64,000 bases of DNA from Planococcus wigleyi (GTDB lineage Bacteria; Bacillota; Bacilli; Bacillales_A; Planococcaceae), in assembly GCF_014836985.1 (NCBI RefSeq), contig NZ_JACSPU010000003.1, positions 186,001-250,000 of the forward strand, in the 5' to 3' direction. Positions 18,588 to 27,452 of this stretch are shown in pieces (the first letter of the stretch is position 1; each line of letters starts with the position of its first letter). The notes beneath the pieces are model-generated. The model saw nothing but the letters and a program-made list of their open reading frames with translations, was not told the DNA's origin and did no database searches. Made by a program: the position numbers and the translations under genes.

Positions 18588-20726
18588 TTAAACAGCTCTA
18601 TTTCTTAGTTTCAATGTCATCGCATTGATTGCCACGATAACAGTGGACACGGACATCAGAACCGCTCCTGCTGCAGGAGCCAACGTAACCCCAATGGAGG
18701 CTAGAACACCCGCCGCTATGGGAATGGCAATAAAGTTATAACCGGCTCCCCACACGAGGTTTTGTTTCATTTTACTGGTTGTTTTGTTGGCCAATTCGAT
18801 AAAGGATTCAATATCCCCTGGATCCGATTGCGTCAAAATCACATCAGCGGAATCGATGGCGACTTGAGTTCCGGCTCCGACTGCTATTCCGACATCTGCT
18901 ATTGCAAGGGATGGTGCATCGTTTACGCCATCGCCGACCATGATGACAGTCTGCCCTTTGTTTTTCAGTGATTCCACTAAATCATATTTATCCTGCGGAG
19001 ATTGATTGGCTTTATATTCAATGCCCAGTTCCTCAGCCACCCCTTGGGCAGCCGTTTCATTGTCACCCGTGGCCATAATCGGTTGTATACCGTTACGCTT
19101 CAATGCCTGTATCAGCGTTTTACTCGCTTCTTTTAATTCATCACCTAAGGCGACCGTTCCGATCGGTTTCCCGTCTTCAATTAGGACACTTAATGTGGCC
19201 CCTTTCGGAACATCCACCGCTACATCCCTTCCAAATGCCTTTTGGCTGATCAATCCATATTTGCGGCCATTGGCGCTTCCTTCCACGCCAGCACCCGACA
19301 GGACATCAATCGAATCAAAGCGGACAGGTAGAATCCCCTGTTTTCCAGCATAATGAACGATCGATTGGGCGATTGGATGGCTCGATCCGCCCTCAATCCC
19401 TGCCATAAGTGCCACGATTTCAGCTTCGGTATATCGGCTACCTCGTGTTTCCATACTCAATACTTTAAATTCCCCAGTAGTCAAGGTGCCTGTTTTGTCC
19501 AGTATCATCACATCGGACTTAGTTGCCAGCTCTAACGCTTCCCGATCTTTCACCAGCAATCCGCGGCTTGCACCCAAACTGGTGCTTCGTGCAATAACTA
19601 GCGGTATGGCGAGGCCGAGAGCATGCGGACAAGCGATAACCAACGTCGTGACCGTAAAGAGAACTGCGGTTCGGAAATCTGCTATAAATAGCCAAACTAC
19701 AAACGCGATGACAGCTGCCGCAATAGCGATATAAAATAGCCATCCCGCTACTTTTTGGGCCAAATTTTCAGCTCTTGAAGGCTGATCTTGAGCCTGTTTA
19801 ATCAAGGTTTGAACTTGAGAAATGAAAGACCGGTCGCCTGTTTCCTGTACTTCCAGGTACAAAACCCCTTCTCCGTTTGTAGAACCGCCGATTACTTTGT
19901 CTCCAACTCCTTTTACAACAGGCTTAGATTCTCCTGTTAATAAGGCTTCATTGATACGGGAATCTCCTCGTTTGATGATGCCATCAGCCGGAACGTTTTC
20001 GCCAGCCTGAACACGTACAAGATCTCCGACTTTTAAATCGGCTACCGGACGCGTCTCAATGGCATCGTCTTCCACTACTACATGTGCATCTTTCGGCATA
20101 AGTTCAGCGAGTGATTGTTGTGCATCCCCAGCTTCTCCCACCGCTTTCATTTCAATCCAGTGGCCAAGGAGCATGATTAACAGCAAGGAAGCAAATTCAA
20201 AGAAAAAGTCCATAACGTGCTCACCTGTCACATAACGTGCCAGCACTGCATAAATGCTATATAAGTAAGAAACGGACAGTCCCAAAGAAATAAGGGCCAT
20301 CATGCCTGGCGCTTTTTCCTTAAATTCAGCGATTGCCCCTTGATAGAAGGGTTTTCCGCCATAAATCAGCAATATAGTCGCTAATACCGCGACAACAATG
20401 TCCGAGTAAGGGAAGGTGAATTGAAAGGGAAGCCGAACGTCCATCATCGGCGATAATAACAAAATGACAATGCCCAAGGGCAGCGACTTCAGAAAAATTT
20501 CTTTGAAGTTTCCGTGGTGGTGATGTTCATGTCCACTGTGATCATGGCTACTATGATTGTGATGGGCATGATCATCATGAATTTTGGAAGGATTGCTGTC
20601 GTTATGAATGCCTTCTTCCACTTGATCTTCATGGTAAGAATGCCCAACATGTTCAGAATGGTCCATCTTATGGTCATCTGCCTGTTCATCGTGATGATGG
20701 TGTTGGTCTTTTTCATTTTTAGTCAT
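18588..20726 (-). CDS. copB: CopB-type copper-translocating P1B ATPase
   Basis: 712 residues from the ATG at 20726 (GGAGG 9 bases upstream). A His-rich N-terminal tail (about 15-70, many HH and HxH) replaces CxxC metal domains. Then come the actuator motif LLTGESKPV, the CPH motif (VIACPHALGLAIPL) in helix 6, the phosphorylation site DKTGTLTTGEF, the HP motif (SSHPIAQS), GDGVNDAPSLA, and MSVSTVIVAINA in the last helices. CPH plus MSxST mark group P1B-3, which exports Cu (often Cu(II)) or Ag. It is probably a resistance pump working alongside the copCD genes. Confidence 0.93.
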   Translation of the reverse strand: MTKNEKDQHHHHDEQADDHKMDHSEHVGHSYHEDQVEEGIHNDSNPSKIHDDHAHHNHSSHDHSGHEHHHHGNFKEIFLKSLPLGIVILLLSPMMDVRLPFQFTFPYSDIVVAVLATILLIYGGKPFYQGAIAEFKEKAPGMMALISLGLSVSYLYSIYAVLARYVTGEHVMDFFFEFASLLLIMLLGHWIEMKAVGEAGDAQQSLAELMPKDAHVVVEDDAIETRPVADLKVGDLVRVQAGENVPADGIIKRGDSRINEALLTGESKPVVKGVGDKVIGGSTNGEGVLYLEVQETGDRSFISQVQTLIKQAQDQPSRAENLAQKVAGWLFYIAIAAAVIAFVVWLFIADFRTAVLFTVTTLVIACPHALGLAIPLVIARSTSLGASRGLLVKDREALELATKSDVMILDKTGTLTTGEFKVLSMETRGSRYTEAEIVALMAGIEGGSSHPIAQSIVHYAGKQGILPVRFDSIDVLSGAGVEGSANGRKYGLISQKAFGRDVAVDVPKGATLSVLIEDGKPIGTVALGDELKEASKTLIQALKRNGIQPIMATGDNETAAQGVAEELGIEYKANQSPQDKYDLVESLKNKGQTVIMVGDGVNDAPSLAIADVGIAVGAGTQVAIDSADVILTQSDPGDIESFIELANKTTSKMKQNLVWGAGYNFIAIPIAAGVLASIGVTLAPAAGAVLMSVSTVIVAINAMTLKLRNRAV

Positions 20727-20822
20727 TAAGTACGCCTCCTTCAAAATAGTTACTTCCTTATGCCATTTATACTTTACTTCCGTTATTAATGACGAGAATA
20801 ATCTATCTGTTCAATGACCCCG

Positions 20823-20933
20823 TTATAGCCGTTCTGCCCGTTTTTTGTTTGAACGTTTTAAGGTCCAACTGGAGACGACAATACTGACTTCAAACATAAT
20901 GAAGAGCAAAATGATAGTTAGAATATCAAACAT
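20823..20933 (-). CDS. tiny membrane peptide, uncertain
   Basis: A 36-residue frame: MFDILTIILLFIMFEVSIVV followed by a basic tail ending KKRAERL. One transmembrane helix with a positive C-terminus is typical of small membrane proteins, but the ribosome-binding site is weak. It lies between the CopB gene and the copA fragment. Function unknown. Confidence 0.35.
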   Translation of the reverse strand: MFDILTIILLFIMFEVSIVVSSWTLKRSNKKRAERL

Positions 20934-21074
20934 GAAATTTCGTTAAACTTTTAGTTTCTCTTAGCATTCCTTGAGCCGTCTCCCCCTTGTCTTCATTACT
21001 TTGAAAGAAAAAGGCCAAAAGCAATGCACCTTCGCTTTAGGCCTTCCTTTTATGATTTCCTTCTATATATACCT

Positions 21075-21590
21075 TTACTTTTCCAATTTCACTCGTTGCA
21101 GACGAAGCGAGTTCAAAACGACCGACACGGAACTGAAGGCCATTGCGGCCCCGGCAACCCAAGGCGCGAGCAGGCCGATGGCGGCAATCGGGATGCCCAC
21201 TGTATTGTAAGCGAAAGCCCAGAACAGGTTCTGTTTGATGTTGCGCATCGTTTTGCGGCTCATGATGATTGCATCCGCAATGCTGTTCAAGTCGCCGCGG
21301 ATCAGTGTAATATCCGCTGCTTCCATCGCCACATCTGTACCCGTGCCGATCGCCATGCCGATATCGGATACGGCCAATGCCGGTGCGTCGTTGATGCCGT
21401 CACCGACCATCGCCACTTTCTTGCCTTGCTGCTGCAGTTTCTTCACTTCATCCGCTTTGCCTTCCGGTAGCACTTCCGAAATCACCGCATCGCCACCGAC
21501 TTCTTTGCCGATCGCCTGCGCGGCCCGCTCGTTGTCGCCCGTCATCATGATGACTTTAATGCTCAGCTGATGTAGACTATCTACAGCCTA
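21075..21590 (-). pseudogene. copA (CopA-type Cu(I) ATPase) C-terminal fragment
   Basis: About 170 codons equal to the last quarter of a Cop[19 protein letters not shown], then [15 protein letters not shown] and the last two helices ending [19 protein letters not shown]. Similarity starts abruptly near 21590 (AVDSLHQLS) just after an in-frame TAG. The metal-binding, actuator, CPC and DKTGT parts are absent and no ribosome site precedes it. The fragment is clearly richer in G+C than the copB gene beside it, so it probably came in with the following GC-rich region. Confidence 0.85.
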
Positions 21591-21725
21591 TCTTGAGACG
21601 TGTGACTAGATGTTTTGCACATGCAAAACCACCTCCGATTTCAGTGCTTATTTCGAGTGCACCCTTTCGAAGGTTTTTTATATTAGCCTATTACTTCAGG
21701 CAGTCTAATCTTTAATGAACTATTT

Positions 21726-21818
21726 TCAGTTATTTTCGTCCGTCTCACTTACTTCGACAGATATAATGAGAGTCAGAATCGCGGTAACGATAAGAACAAG
21801 AGACATAACCAATAACAT
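21726..21818 (-). CDS. tiny membrane peptide with a strong ribosome-binding site
   Basis: 30 residues: MLLVMSLVLIVTAILTLIIS followed by an acidic tail (VEVSETDENN). GGAGGAG lies 6 bases before the ATG, which makes translation likely. It is downstream of the Fnr-type regulator gene on the same strand, 91 bases past its end. Possibly a small subunit or stabiliser of a membrane complex, but no family is recognised. Confidence 0.5.
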   Translation of the reverse strand: MLLVMSLVLIVTAILTLIISVEVSETDENN

Positions 21819-21908
21819 AGGAATCTCCTCCAAAATGATTTATTGTCTTACTTAATTTTGAAATCTTTTCACATTGCACATAGTTACCGTCAAATATCGT
21901 ACCGATTA

Positions 21909-22613
21909 CTAGATGAGCAGCAAAGCATCCAGGTCCAGTACACGGATTCGGCGCTGGTCTTCCTGCTCGATCCATCCCTCGTCTTCGAACTTGGCAAGTT
22001 TCCGGCTGATGGTTTCAGGAGTCGTTCCGAGAAAAGAAGCAAGATCTTTTCTGGACATCGGCAAATGGTACTCCGTTGATTTGTTCTCTTCCACCTGCTG
22101 AGCCAGATAAAGCCCAATCCGTGTTTCCACGTCTTCTGTCGCAAAGCTGGTCATCTGGCTTTCCGCCTGGCCAAGCCGGTTGGAAAATTCACTTAGGATT
22201 TTCAATGAAATATTTGGATACCGCTGCAGAAATTCCTGAAGATCGCCGCGCTGGATGCTGCAAATGTCGGTCTTTTCCATCGCTTCCGCATAATCATCAT
22301 GAATCGATTCCTTAAACAATGCGAGTTCACCGGTGAAATCGCCTGGCTGCAGAATCCGGATCAATTGCTCTTTGCCGTTTTCCGACAGACGGTAAACTTT
22401 CACTTTCCCTTGATGGACGATATACAGGGAATCCGAGGCATCGCCGGCACTGTGCAGCAGCTCCCCTTTCTTCAAGGAGATAGAACGCGTCGTTTTGGCG
22501 ACTTCCTCCATTTCTTCGTTTTGAAGATGATTAAAGATCGGAACGATGGAAACACATAATTGATGTGCTCCCTTGTTTCCTTTTGTATGCCGGCATGCTT
22601 CCTGATACTTCAT
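21909..22613 (-). CDS. Crp/Fnr-family transcription regulator
   Basis: 234 residues. Cyclic-nucleotide-like beta barrel about 24-145 (GELLHSAGDASDSLYIVHQG), dimer helix, then the Crp-type helix-turn-helix MSRKDLASFLGTTPETISRKL (about 185-206). Near the N-terminus only two Cys are seen (C7 and C20), fewer than the four of E. coli FNR, so sensing could be a disulfide, metal or a cluster with other ligands. It follows the HMA gene by 14 bases and is probably made from the same promoter, which carries an Fnr-type box, suggesting autoactivation. Its likely targets are the four boxed promoters between 22.8 and 30.2 kb. Confidence 0.9.
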   Translation of the reverse strand: MKYQEACRHTKGNKGAHQLCVSIVPIFNHLQNEEMEEVAKTTRSISLKKGELLHSAGDASDSLYIVHQGKVKVYRLSENGKEQLIRILQPGDFTGELALFKESIHDDYAEAMEKTDICSIQRGDLQEFLQRYPNISLKILSEFSNRLGQAESQMTSFATEDVETRIGLYLAQQVEENKSTEYHLPMSRKDLASFLGTTPETISRKLAKFEDEGWIEQEDQRRIRVLDLDALLLI

Positions 22614-22627
22614 ACTTTCCCTCCTAG

Positions 22628-22855
22628 TTAGGCAACTTTCCTTGAATACACAGAATAACCCAGTTTCACAATCAGTTCTTCGATCTGCTGATCCGAAATT
22701 TGCGCTTCATCAAACTCGACTCTTACTTTTCCGGAATGGAACAGAACTTTGCCATCCTTTACACCAGCCTGTCTCCCCAAAGCATTCTCGATTTTTTTGA
22801 TGCAGGACGGACAACTGAATGGCTCCATTTGAAATACCGCTTTTCTCATATTGCT
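22628..22855 (-). CDS. small HMA-domain metal-binding protein (first copy)
   Basis: 75 residues from the ATG at 22855, with AAGGAGGA upstream; the longer frame to 22918 runs through the promoter and is rejected. One HMA fold with metal motif EPFSCPSCIKKIENA. CPSC instead of the common MxCxxC is shared with the second copy at 30217. Probably a cytoplasmic metallochaperone that feeds a P1B ATPase lacking its own HMA domain (28069-29967) or the regulator next to it. Confidence 0.88.
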   Translation of the reverse strand, partial: SNMRKAVFQMEPFSCPSCIKKIENALGRQAGVKDGKVLFHSGKVRVEFDEAQISDQQIEELIVKLGYSVYSRKVA

Positions 22856-22876
22856 CTCCTCCTTATATTCATCTTC

Positions 22877-22918
22877 ATTATAAGGGGTGCCTGTTTCTTT
22901 AACCTTGATGGCCGTCAA
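22877..22918 (-). promoter_or_regulatory. Fnr-type class II promoter of the HMA-regulator operon
   Basis: The box TTGATGGCCGTCAA (22905-22918, TTGAT-N4-GTCAA) has its centre 32 bases from the centre of the -10 hexamer TATAAT (22882-22877, minus strand). This puts the box at about -41.5, the classical activating position for Crp/Fnr proteins. The HMA start follows about 22 bases after the -10 element. Confidence 0.8.
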
Positions 22919-23090
22919 GGATGATAGTAGTTTAAAGAAATTAACCCTTAAAAGGATTAAAAAATAAAATTTAGTGAATAATACAAAAGAGGATATAGTC
23001 TAATTAGACTAAAAACTTATACGATATGCAAGCATACCCAAATCATCTATTCGTAAAAGTGAATGAGAAATGTTCCATATTGGTTTTGCA

Positions 23091-23132
23091 TTGACAGGCA
23101 TCAAGAAATCCAATTTTTTATTCGCGTATACT
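23091..23132 (+). promoter_or_regulatory. Fnr-type class II promoter of the oxidase/NO-reductase operon
   Basis: Box TTGACAGGCATCAA at 23091-23104; -10 element TATACT at 23127-23132; centre-to-centre distance again 32 bases. The leader to the first gene at 23310 would be about 170 bases. Confidence 0.78.
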
Positions 23133-23309
23133 GTCTTAACAGATTTATTTTCAATATTCCTGCAATTCCATTCTATTGGTATTTTGCGGCATTATCCAAT
23201 TTTGAGTTTTACTCGAAAAATTTAAGTTGGTTTCATTCCTTAATGAAGCAACTTGAATAGAACTGAAGCTGCTCTCTGCTTCATCCGGAAAAGAAAGGAG
23301 GAAATCAAA

Positions 23310-23453
23310 ATGAAGGAAGCTTCCAAAAAGAAAGACCGCGAAGACGCTCAGGAAACTTCATTGCGAGGCACTTTTACTTCCGTTCTGATCATCGCGGTAT
23401 TCATGCTTGTGTCCTGGTTCAGCGTTTTCTTTTTATTCCTGGAGCGCAACTGA
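23310..23453 (+). CDS. cytochrome oxidase subunit IIa-like small protein
   Basis: 47 residues from the ATG at 23310, with AAAGGAGG 9 bases upstream. A charged N-terminus and one helix (SLRGTFTSVLIIAVFMLVSW, then FSVFFLFLERN) match the tiny third subunit of ba3-type oxidases. It is first in an operon with subunits II and I and probably packs against the subunit I core. Confidence 0.8.
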   Translation: MKEASKKKDREDAQETSLRGTFTSVLIIAVFMLVSWFSVFFLFLERN

Positions 23454-23495
23454 AACGGGGCAACTATTATAGAAATTTGAGAGGAGATTCGACGT

Positions 23496-23963
23496 ATGCA
23501 TATCCATCGTTATGAAAAACTCTGGCTGATTATCGGTTCACTCATTTTAGCCGTTTTCCTCGGGATTTTAGCATTTCAAACTTTTTTCCTGGAAATGGGG
23601 CCGCCGAGCCATGCGGAAATGATCGATCCGCAAACGGTCCGCGAGTCTGAGATTTTTGCGGACACTGAGCTGAAGGAAATCGGCGATAACGAATACGAAA
23701 TTGCCATTATCGCGGAAATGTTTGCGTTCCAGCCGGGTGATTTGGAAATTCCGGCAGGCGCGACAGTCCATTTCACTTTGGCATCACCTGACGTCACCCA
23801 CGGCTTTAAAATTACAGACACGAACGTCAATGTCATGGTCGTTCCCGGCCATATTTCGAAAGTCAGCCATACATTCGACGAGCCAGGGGAATACCTGATC
23901 CTATGCAATGAATATTGCGGCCTCGGGCACGAGTTCATGGCGAACACCATCACCGTCAAATAA
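23496..23963 (+). CDS. CuA-domain subunit II of a ba3-like oxidase / NO reductase
   Basis: 155 residues. One N-terminal transmembrane helix (11-31), then a cupredoxin domain. The CuA ligands are complete: His102 (VTHGF), Cys137, Glu139, Cys141 (LCNEYCGLGHEFM), His145 and Met148. It takes electrons from cytochrome c or quinol-linked donors and passes them to subunit I. Short size fits ba3-type subunit II. The ribosome site GAGAGGAG precedes the ATG. Confidence 0.92.
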   Translation: MHIHRYEKLWLIIGSLILAVFLGILAFQTFFLEMGPPSHAEMIDPQTVRESEIFADTELKEIGDNEYEIAIIAEMFAFQPGDLEIPAGATVHFTLASPDVTHGFKITDTNVNVMVVPGHISKVSHTFDEPGEYLILCNEYCGLGHEFMANTITVK

Positions 23964-23983
23964 AGAAGAAAGAAGGGGAAGAA

Positions 23984-25681
23984 ATGGCTCACATCAATGA
24001 AACACCGATTCTGCATAAAGGGACGGCCGTTAACGAAGATGCCGCTGCCGGCATTACGGGACGGGATATCCGACTATCGGCCGCGAATTTATTCATCGCA
24101 TTTATTGCATTATTAATCGGCGGATTTGCCGGTCTATTGCAGGGCCTGGTCCGCAGCGGTTTTTTTGAACTCCCTTCGTGGATCAGTTATTATGCACTGC
24201 TGACTGCCCACGGCGTCATGTTCATCCTGGTATTAAGTTCTTTTTTCAGCATCGGCTACCTGTATGCCGGAACTTCACGGGTGCTTGGCGGACTGGCCAA
24301 TAAAACCATCGCTTTCGGATGGGCAGGCTTTGCTCTCATGACAACCGGCACGCTGATCGCTGCGTTTCTTATTGTTACCGGAAACGCCAATGTGCTTTAT
24401 ACGTTTTACACTCCGATGCAGGCGCATCCCTGGTTTTATATCGGGCTTGCGCTTATTGTCGTCGGCATCCTGTTAAATTGCATCGGCATGTTCATCACCT
24501 ATCAGAGCTGGCGCAAACGAAATCCCGGAAAACTAACGCCGCTTTTCGCCTTTTTCGCAAATGCCGTTTTCGTCCTTTGGGTTTTCGCTTCCCTGTTCAT
24601 CGCTGTTTTTGTCATAGCGATGGTCATTCCGTGGGCATTCGGATGGGTTGCAACCATTGATCCGATGATGGGCCGCACCTTATTTTGGGCTTTCGGCCAT
24701 ACGCTCGTGAATATTTGGATGCTGACATCCATTTCAGCCTGGTATGTGGCGATGCCAAAAATCATCGGCGGAAAAGTATTCAGTGATTCACTGGCGCGTG
24801 TCGCTGTGGTCATTCTTGTGGTGGCCAATGTACCCGGCGGCTTCCACCACCAGATCCTTGATCCGGGCTTGTCCGTCAATGTGAAATTTCTGCACGTGAT
24901 TCAAACATTCATGATCATTTTCCCTTCCCTCATGACCGCCTTTGCGATGCTCGCCACTATGGAACGGACCGGAAGAGCAAAAGGCGTTACGAGTTTGCTC
25001 GGCTGGTGGAAAACGCTGCCTTGGTCTGATGCCCGTTTCTTCGCATTGATTGTCGCCATGTTTGCCTATATCCCAGCGGGGCTCGGCGGAATTATCAACG
25101 CCAGCAACCAAATTAACCAGGTTGTCCATAATTCCATCTGGGTCACCGGCCATTTGCATTTAACCGTTGGCACTACAGTCATACTGACATTTTTTGGGAT
25201 TTCCTATTGGCTGATCCCTTATTTATCCGGCAGAAAAATGACGCCGACAATCAACCGGCTGGCCGTTGCCCAAACGGTCATTTGGGCGAGCGGCATGCTG
25301 CTCATGTCGGGTGCCATGCACATTAACGGGCTGCTCGGAAGCCCCCGCCGGACGGCCAATACGTCCTACAATGGCCACAGCGCCGCTGCGGACTGGGCGA
25401 TGTACGAAATGTTGATGGCGATGGGCGGAGTGATCCTGGTCGTCGGCATCATTCTGCTGGTTTATATCTGGGCACAGCTCGCCTTTTTCGCGCCAAAAGG
25501 AAAGACAGACTTTCCGATCGGAGAAGATTACAGCCCTTCAGATGCATCACCGCTGTTCATGGACCGCTGGTCGATTTGGGTGGCACTGGCGACAGTATCA
25601 GTGGCCATTGCTTATATCATCCCGCTGATCGACTTTGCTTCGGGCCATAATCCGGGATCGCCGCCGTTCTTGATGCCTTAG
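23984..25681 (+). CDS. subunit I of a ba3-like heme-copper enzyme, probable CuA-type nitric oxide reductase
   Basis: 565 residues from the ATG at 23984 (GAAGGGG upstream); the longer frame from 23915 overlaps subunit II and is rejected. About 13 helices align throughout with the B-family oxidases: His76 and His392 (low-spin haem), His390 (high-spin haem), and His239, His288, His289 (metal B). The motif that reads GHPIVYFW in Thermus ba3 reads GHTLVNIW here, so the tyrosine cross-linked to the metal-B His is Asn243. Loss of this Tyr marks NO reductases rather than oxygen reductases in the superfamily, and a CuA-containing NO reductase of this kind is known from Bacillus azotoformans. NO reduction is thus likely but inferred. 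The gene is GC-rich compared with the rest. Confidence 0.85.
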   Translation: MAHINETPILHKGTAVNEDAAAGITGRDIRLSAANLFIAFIALLIGGFAGLLQGLVRSGFFELPSWISYYALLTAHGVMFILVLSSFFSIGYLYAGTSRVLGGLANKTIAFGWAGFALMTTGTLIAAFLIVTGNANVLYTFYTPMQAHPWFYIGLALIVVGILLNCIGMFITYQSWRKRNPGKLTPLFAFFANAVFVLWVFASLFIAVFVIAMVIPWAFGWVATIDPMMGRTLFWAFGHTLVNIWMLTSISAWYVAMPKIIGGKVFSDSLARVAVVILVVANVPGGFHHQILDPGLSVNVKFLHVIQTFMIIFPSLMTAFAMLATMERTGRAKGVTSLLGWWKTLPWSDARFFALIVAMFAYIPAGLGGIINASNQINQVVHNSIWVTGHLHLTVGTTVILTFFGISYWLIPYLSGRKMTPTINRLAVAQTVIWASGMLLMSGAMHINGLLGSPRRTANTSYNGHSAAADWAMYEMLMAMGGVILVVGIILLVYIWAQLAFFAPKGKTDFPIGEDYSPSDASPLFMDRWSIWVALATVSVAIAYIIPLIDFASGHNPGSPPFLMP

Positions 25682-25708
25682 CTCAGCAGAAAAGTTACAG
25701 ATATAGAT

Positions 25709-25764
25709 AAAAGAGGATGTTCCCAAGTCAGTTCTTCAGCAGACTCGGGGCATCCTCTTTTTCT
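25709..25764. terminator. bidirectional terminator between the oxidase-like operon and the SLC13 gene
   Basis: AAAGAGGATG with TCCC pairs with GGGGCATCCTCTTT around a 22-base loop; A and T runs flank both sides. The genes converge here. Confidence 0.8.
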
Positions 25765-25767
25765 TTC

Positions 25768-27252
25768 TTACAATAATCCGATCCATTTCCAGTAGGTCGC
25801 GCTGAAAAGCAATATCAGCAAGTAACCGATGATGGTCAGCGGCACACCTGATTTCAAAAAGTCCTTCACTGTGAAAGCCCCTGTTCCGTAGGCCAGCATG
25901 TTTTGCGGCGCACTGACCGGAAGCAGGAATCCAAACGAAATGACGAATTGCTGGATTAAGACAAAACCGATTTCATTGCCATCGAGCTGCAGAGTCGTGG
26001 CCAAAGCGATAAAGATAGGGATCAACGCAGATGACAAGCTCGTTGCACTCGCAAAACCAAGGTGAATGAGAATATTAAATAAAGAAAGCAAGGCGATCGT
26101 CGCAAGAAGCGGCATATTTTCCAATCCCATCGCCCCAAATACTTTATCGGACAACCATTGGGCCGCTTCCGTACTCAACAAAGTGGAGCCGAGCGCAATT
26201 CCGACAGCGAAAACGATAATCGTACCCCATGGAATCATTTTTTCTACCGTCTTCCAGTCAAAGACACCCACTTTTGGAGCCAGTAAAATAGCGATTGCTA
26301 CGATGGTGACCGTTGTTGTATCAAAGGGATGCAAGATTTCTTCTGTCGACCACAAAAGCAATAATGCCAAAGATACGACAATCAACCGGATTTCAGCCGG
26401 CTTAAGAGGCCCCAATTCATTCAAGTCTTTCTGAATCAACTCGGTGCCGCCTTCCACTACTTTCGTCTCTGGCTTGATCAGTTTAATCATGACAAAATAC
26501 AGCACAACCGACATGATGATGGACCATGGCGCCGCATAAAGGAACCAGGCGCTCCATGACACAGTCTCTCCAAACTCATTTTCCATGAAACCAAGCGCTA
26601 CCAGGTTCTGTGCAGCACCTGTTTTGATGCCGACATTCCAGATGGATACCGATTGGACCGCAGTGATGACCAATAGCGCTGCGAGTCGGCTGTTGACAGG
26701 CAATCCGAATGCCGCGACCATACCAAGCAGAATCGGTACGACTGCGCCGGCACGGGCTGTGGCACTCGGCACAAAGAATGCAAGTACAATTGAAACAATG
26801 ATGGCACCAAAAACGATAGCGCCCGTTTTTGTACCGACTTTCGATAAAATCCACAACGCCAAGCGCTTATGCAAATTCGTCGCTTGCATGGCAGCTGCCA
26901 AGAACAAGGCTGCAGCGACAAGCGCCACTGCCGAATTACTGAAACCCGCCAATGCCAGACTGAGTGCATCTCCCGTACCGAGTAGCTCCCCTGGATTTTC
27001 GGGATTTGGGGAAAGACCCAACAACAGAGCCATAAGCCCGATAATCATGGCGGCACTGACTGGATACGAAACCGCTTCTGTCATCCATAAAACGACCGCA
27101 AATGCTAAAATGGCAAGTGTTCTTTGCCCCACCACTGATAAATCTCCCGGCGTTGGCAATAAAAAAATGATAATTAAAATGGCAAAAGCCAAAAAAATAT
27201 AGACCGGTCTTAAATTGCGTTTCGGTTTTTCTTCCGCTGTTTTTTCCACCAT
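25768..27252 (-). CDS. SLC13/DASS-family anion transporter
   Basis: 494 residues from the ATG at 27252 (GGGTGG upstream); an in-frame ATG at 27288 has a poorer site. About 11-12 hydrophobic helices, with two internal repeats typical of divalent anion:sodium symporters; LGFASATSLSSALIPIF and LPVSAPQNMLAYGTGAF fit the second ligand motif region (SxxTxxx and proline-rich loop). Likely substrates are dicarboxylates, sulfate or similar anions. No Fnr-type box was seen before it. Exact substrate unknown. Confidence 0.82.
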   Translation of the reverse strand: MVEKTAEEKPKRNLRPVYIFLAFAILIIIFLLPTPGDLSVVGQRTLAILAFAVVLWMTEAVSYPVSAAMIIGLMALLLGLSPNPENPGELLGTGDALSLALAGFSNSAVALVAAALFLAAAMQATNLHKRLALWILSKVGTKTGAIVFGAIIVSIVLAFFVPSATARAGAVVPILLGMVAAFGLPVNSRLAALLVITAVQSVSIWNVGIKTGAAQNLVALGFMENEFGETVSWSAWFLYAAPWSIIMSVVLYFVMIKLIKPETKVVEGGTELIQKDLNELGPLKPAEIRLIVVSLALLLLWSTEEILHPFDTTTVTIVAIAILLAPKVGVFDWKTVEKMIPWGTIIVFAVGIALGSTLLSTEAAQWLSDKVFGAMGLENMPLLATIALLSLFNILIHLGFASATSLSSALIPIFIALATTLQLDGNEIGFVLIQQFVISFGFLLPVSAPQNMLAYGTGAFTVKDFLKSGVPLTIIGYLLILLFSATYWKWIGLL

Positions 27253-27358
27253 GAAAACCACCCTTTCTTGAAGTATATTCACAACCATTGCTTACCCTGT
27301 CGAGATCAGAGTGAAACGGTGATGACTCTTGTTCAGAGCTTCAGATAAATACATTAAA

Positions 27359-27407
27359 AAAACCATCGTACAATAGAAACGAATGTGTCTCTATCGTATG
27401 ATGGTTT
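27359..27407 (-). terminator. terminator of the dps gene
   Basis: AACCATCGTAC and GTATGATGGTT with flanking pairs form a long stem around a short loop; on the minus strand a run of T follows directly. Confidence 0.8.
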
Positions 27408-27452
27408 ACTGATTTAGAGAGACTATATTTCTGCAACGCGTTTTATTTTCTC

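Noticed and set aside
21609..21630. Small palindrome TTTTGCA..TGCAAAA near the copA breakpoint as an insertion sequence end
   Set aside because: No second copy or transposase nearby.
23063..23260. 65-codon frame upstream of the oxidase-like operon
   Set aside because: It overlaps the Fnr-box promoter and leader and has no ribosome site.
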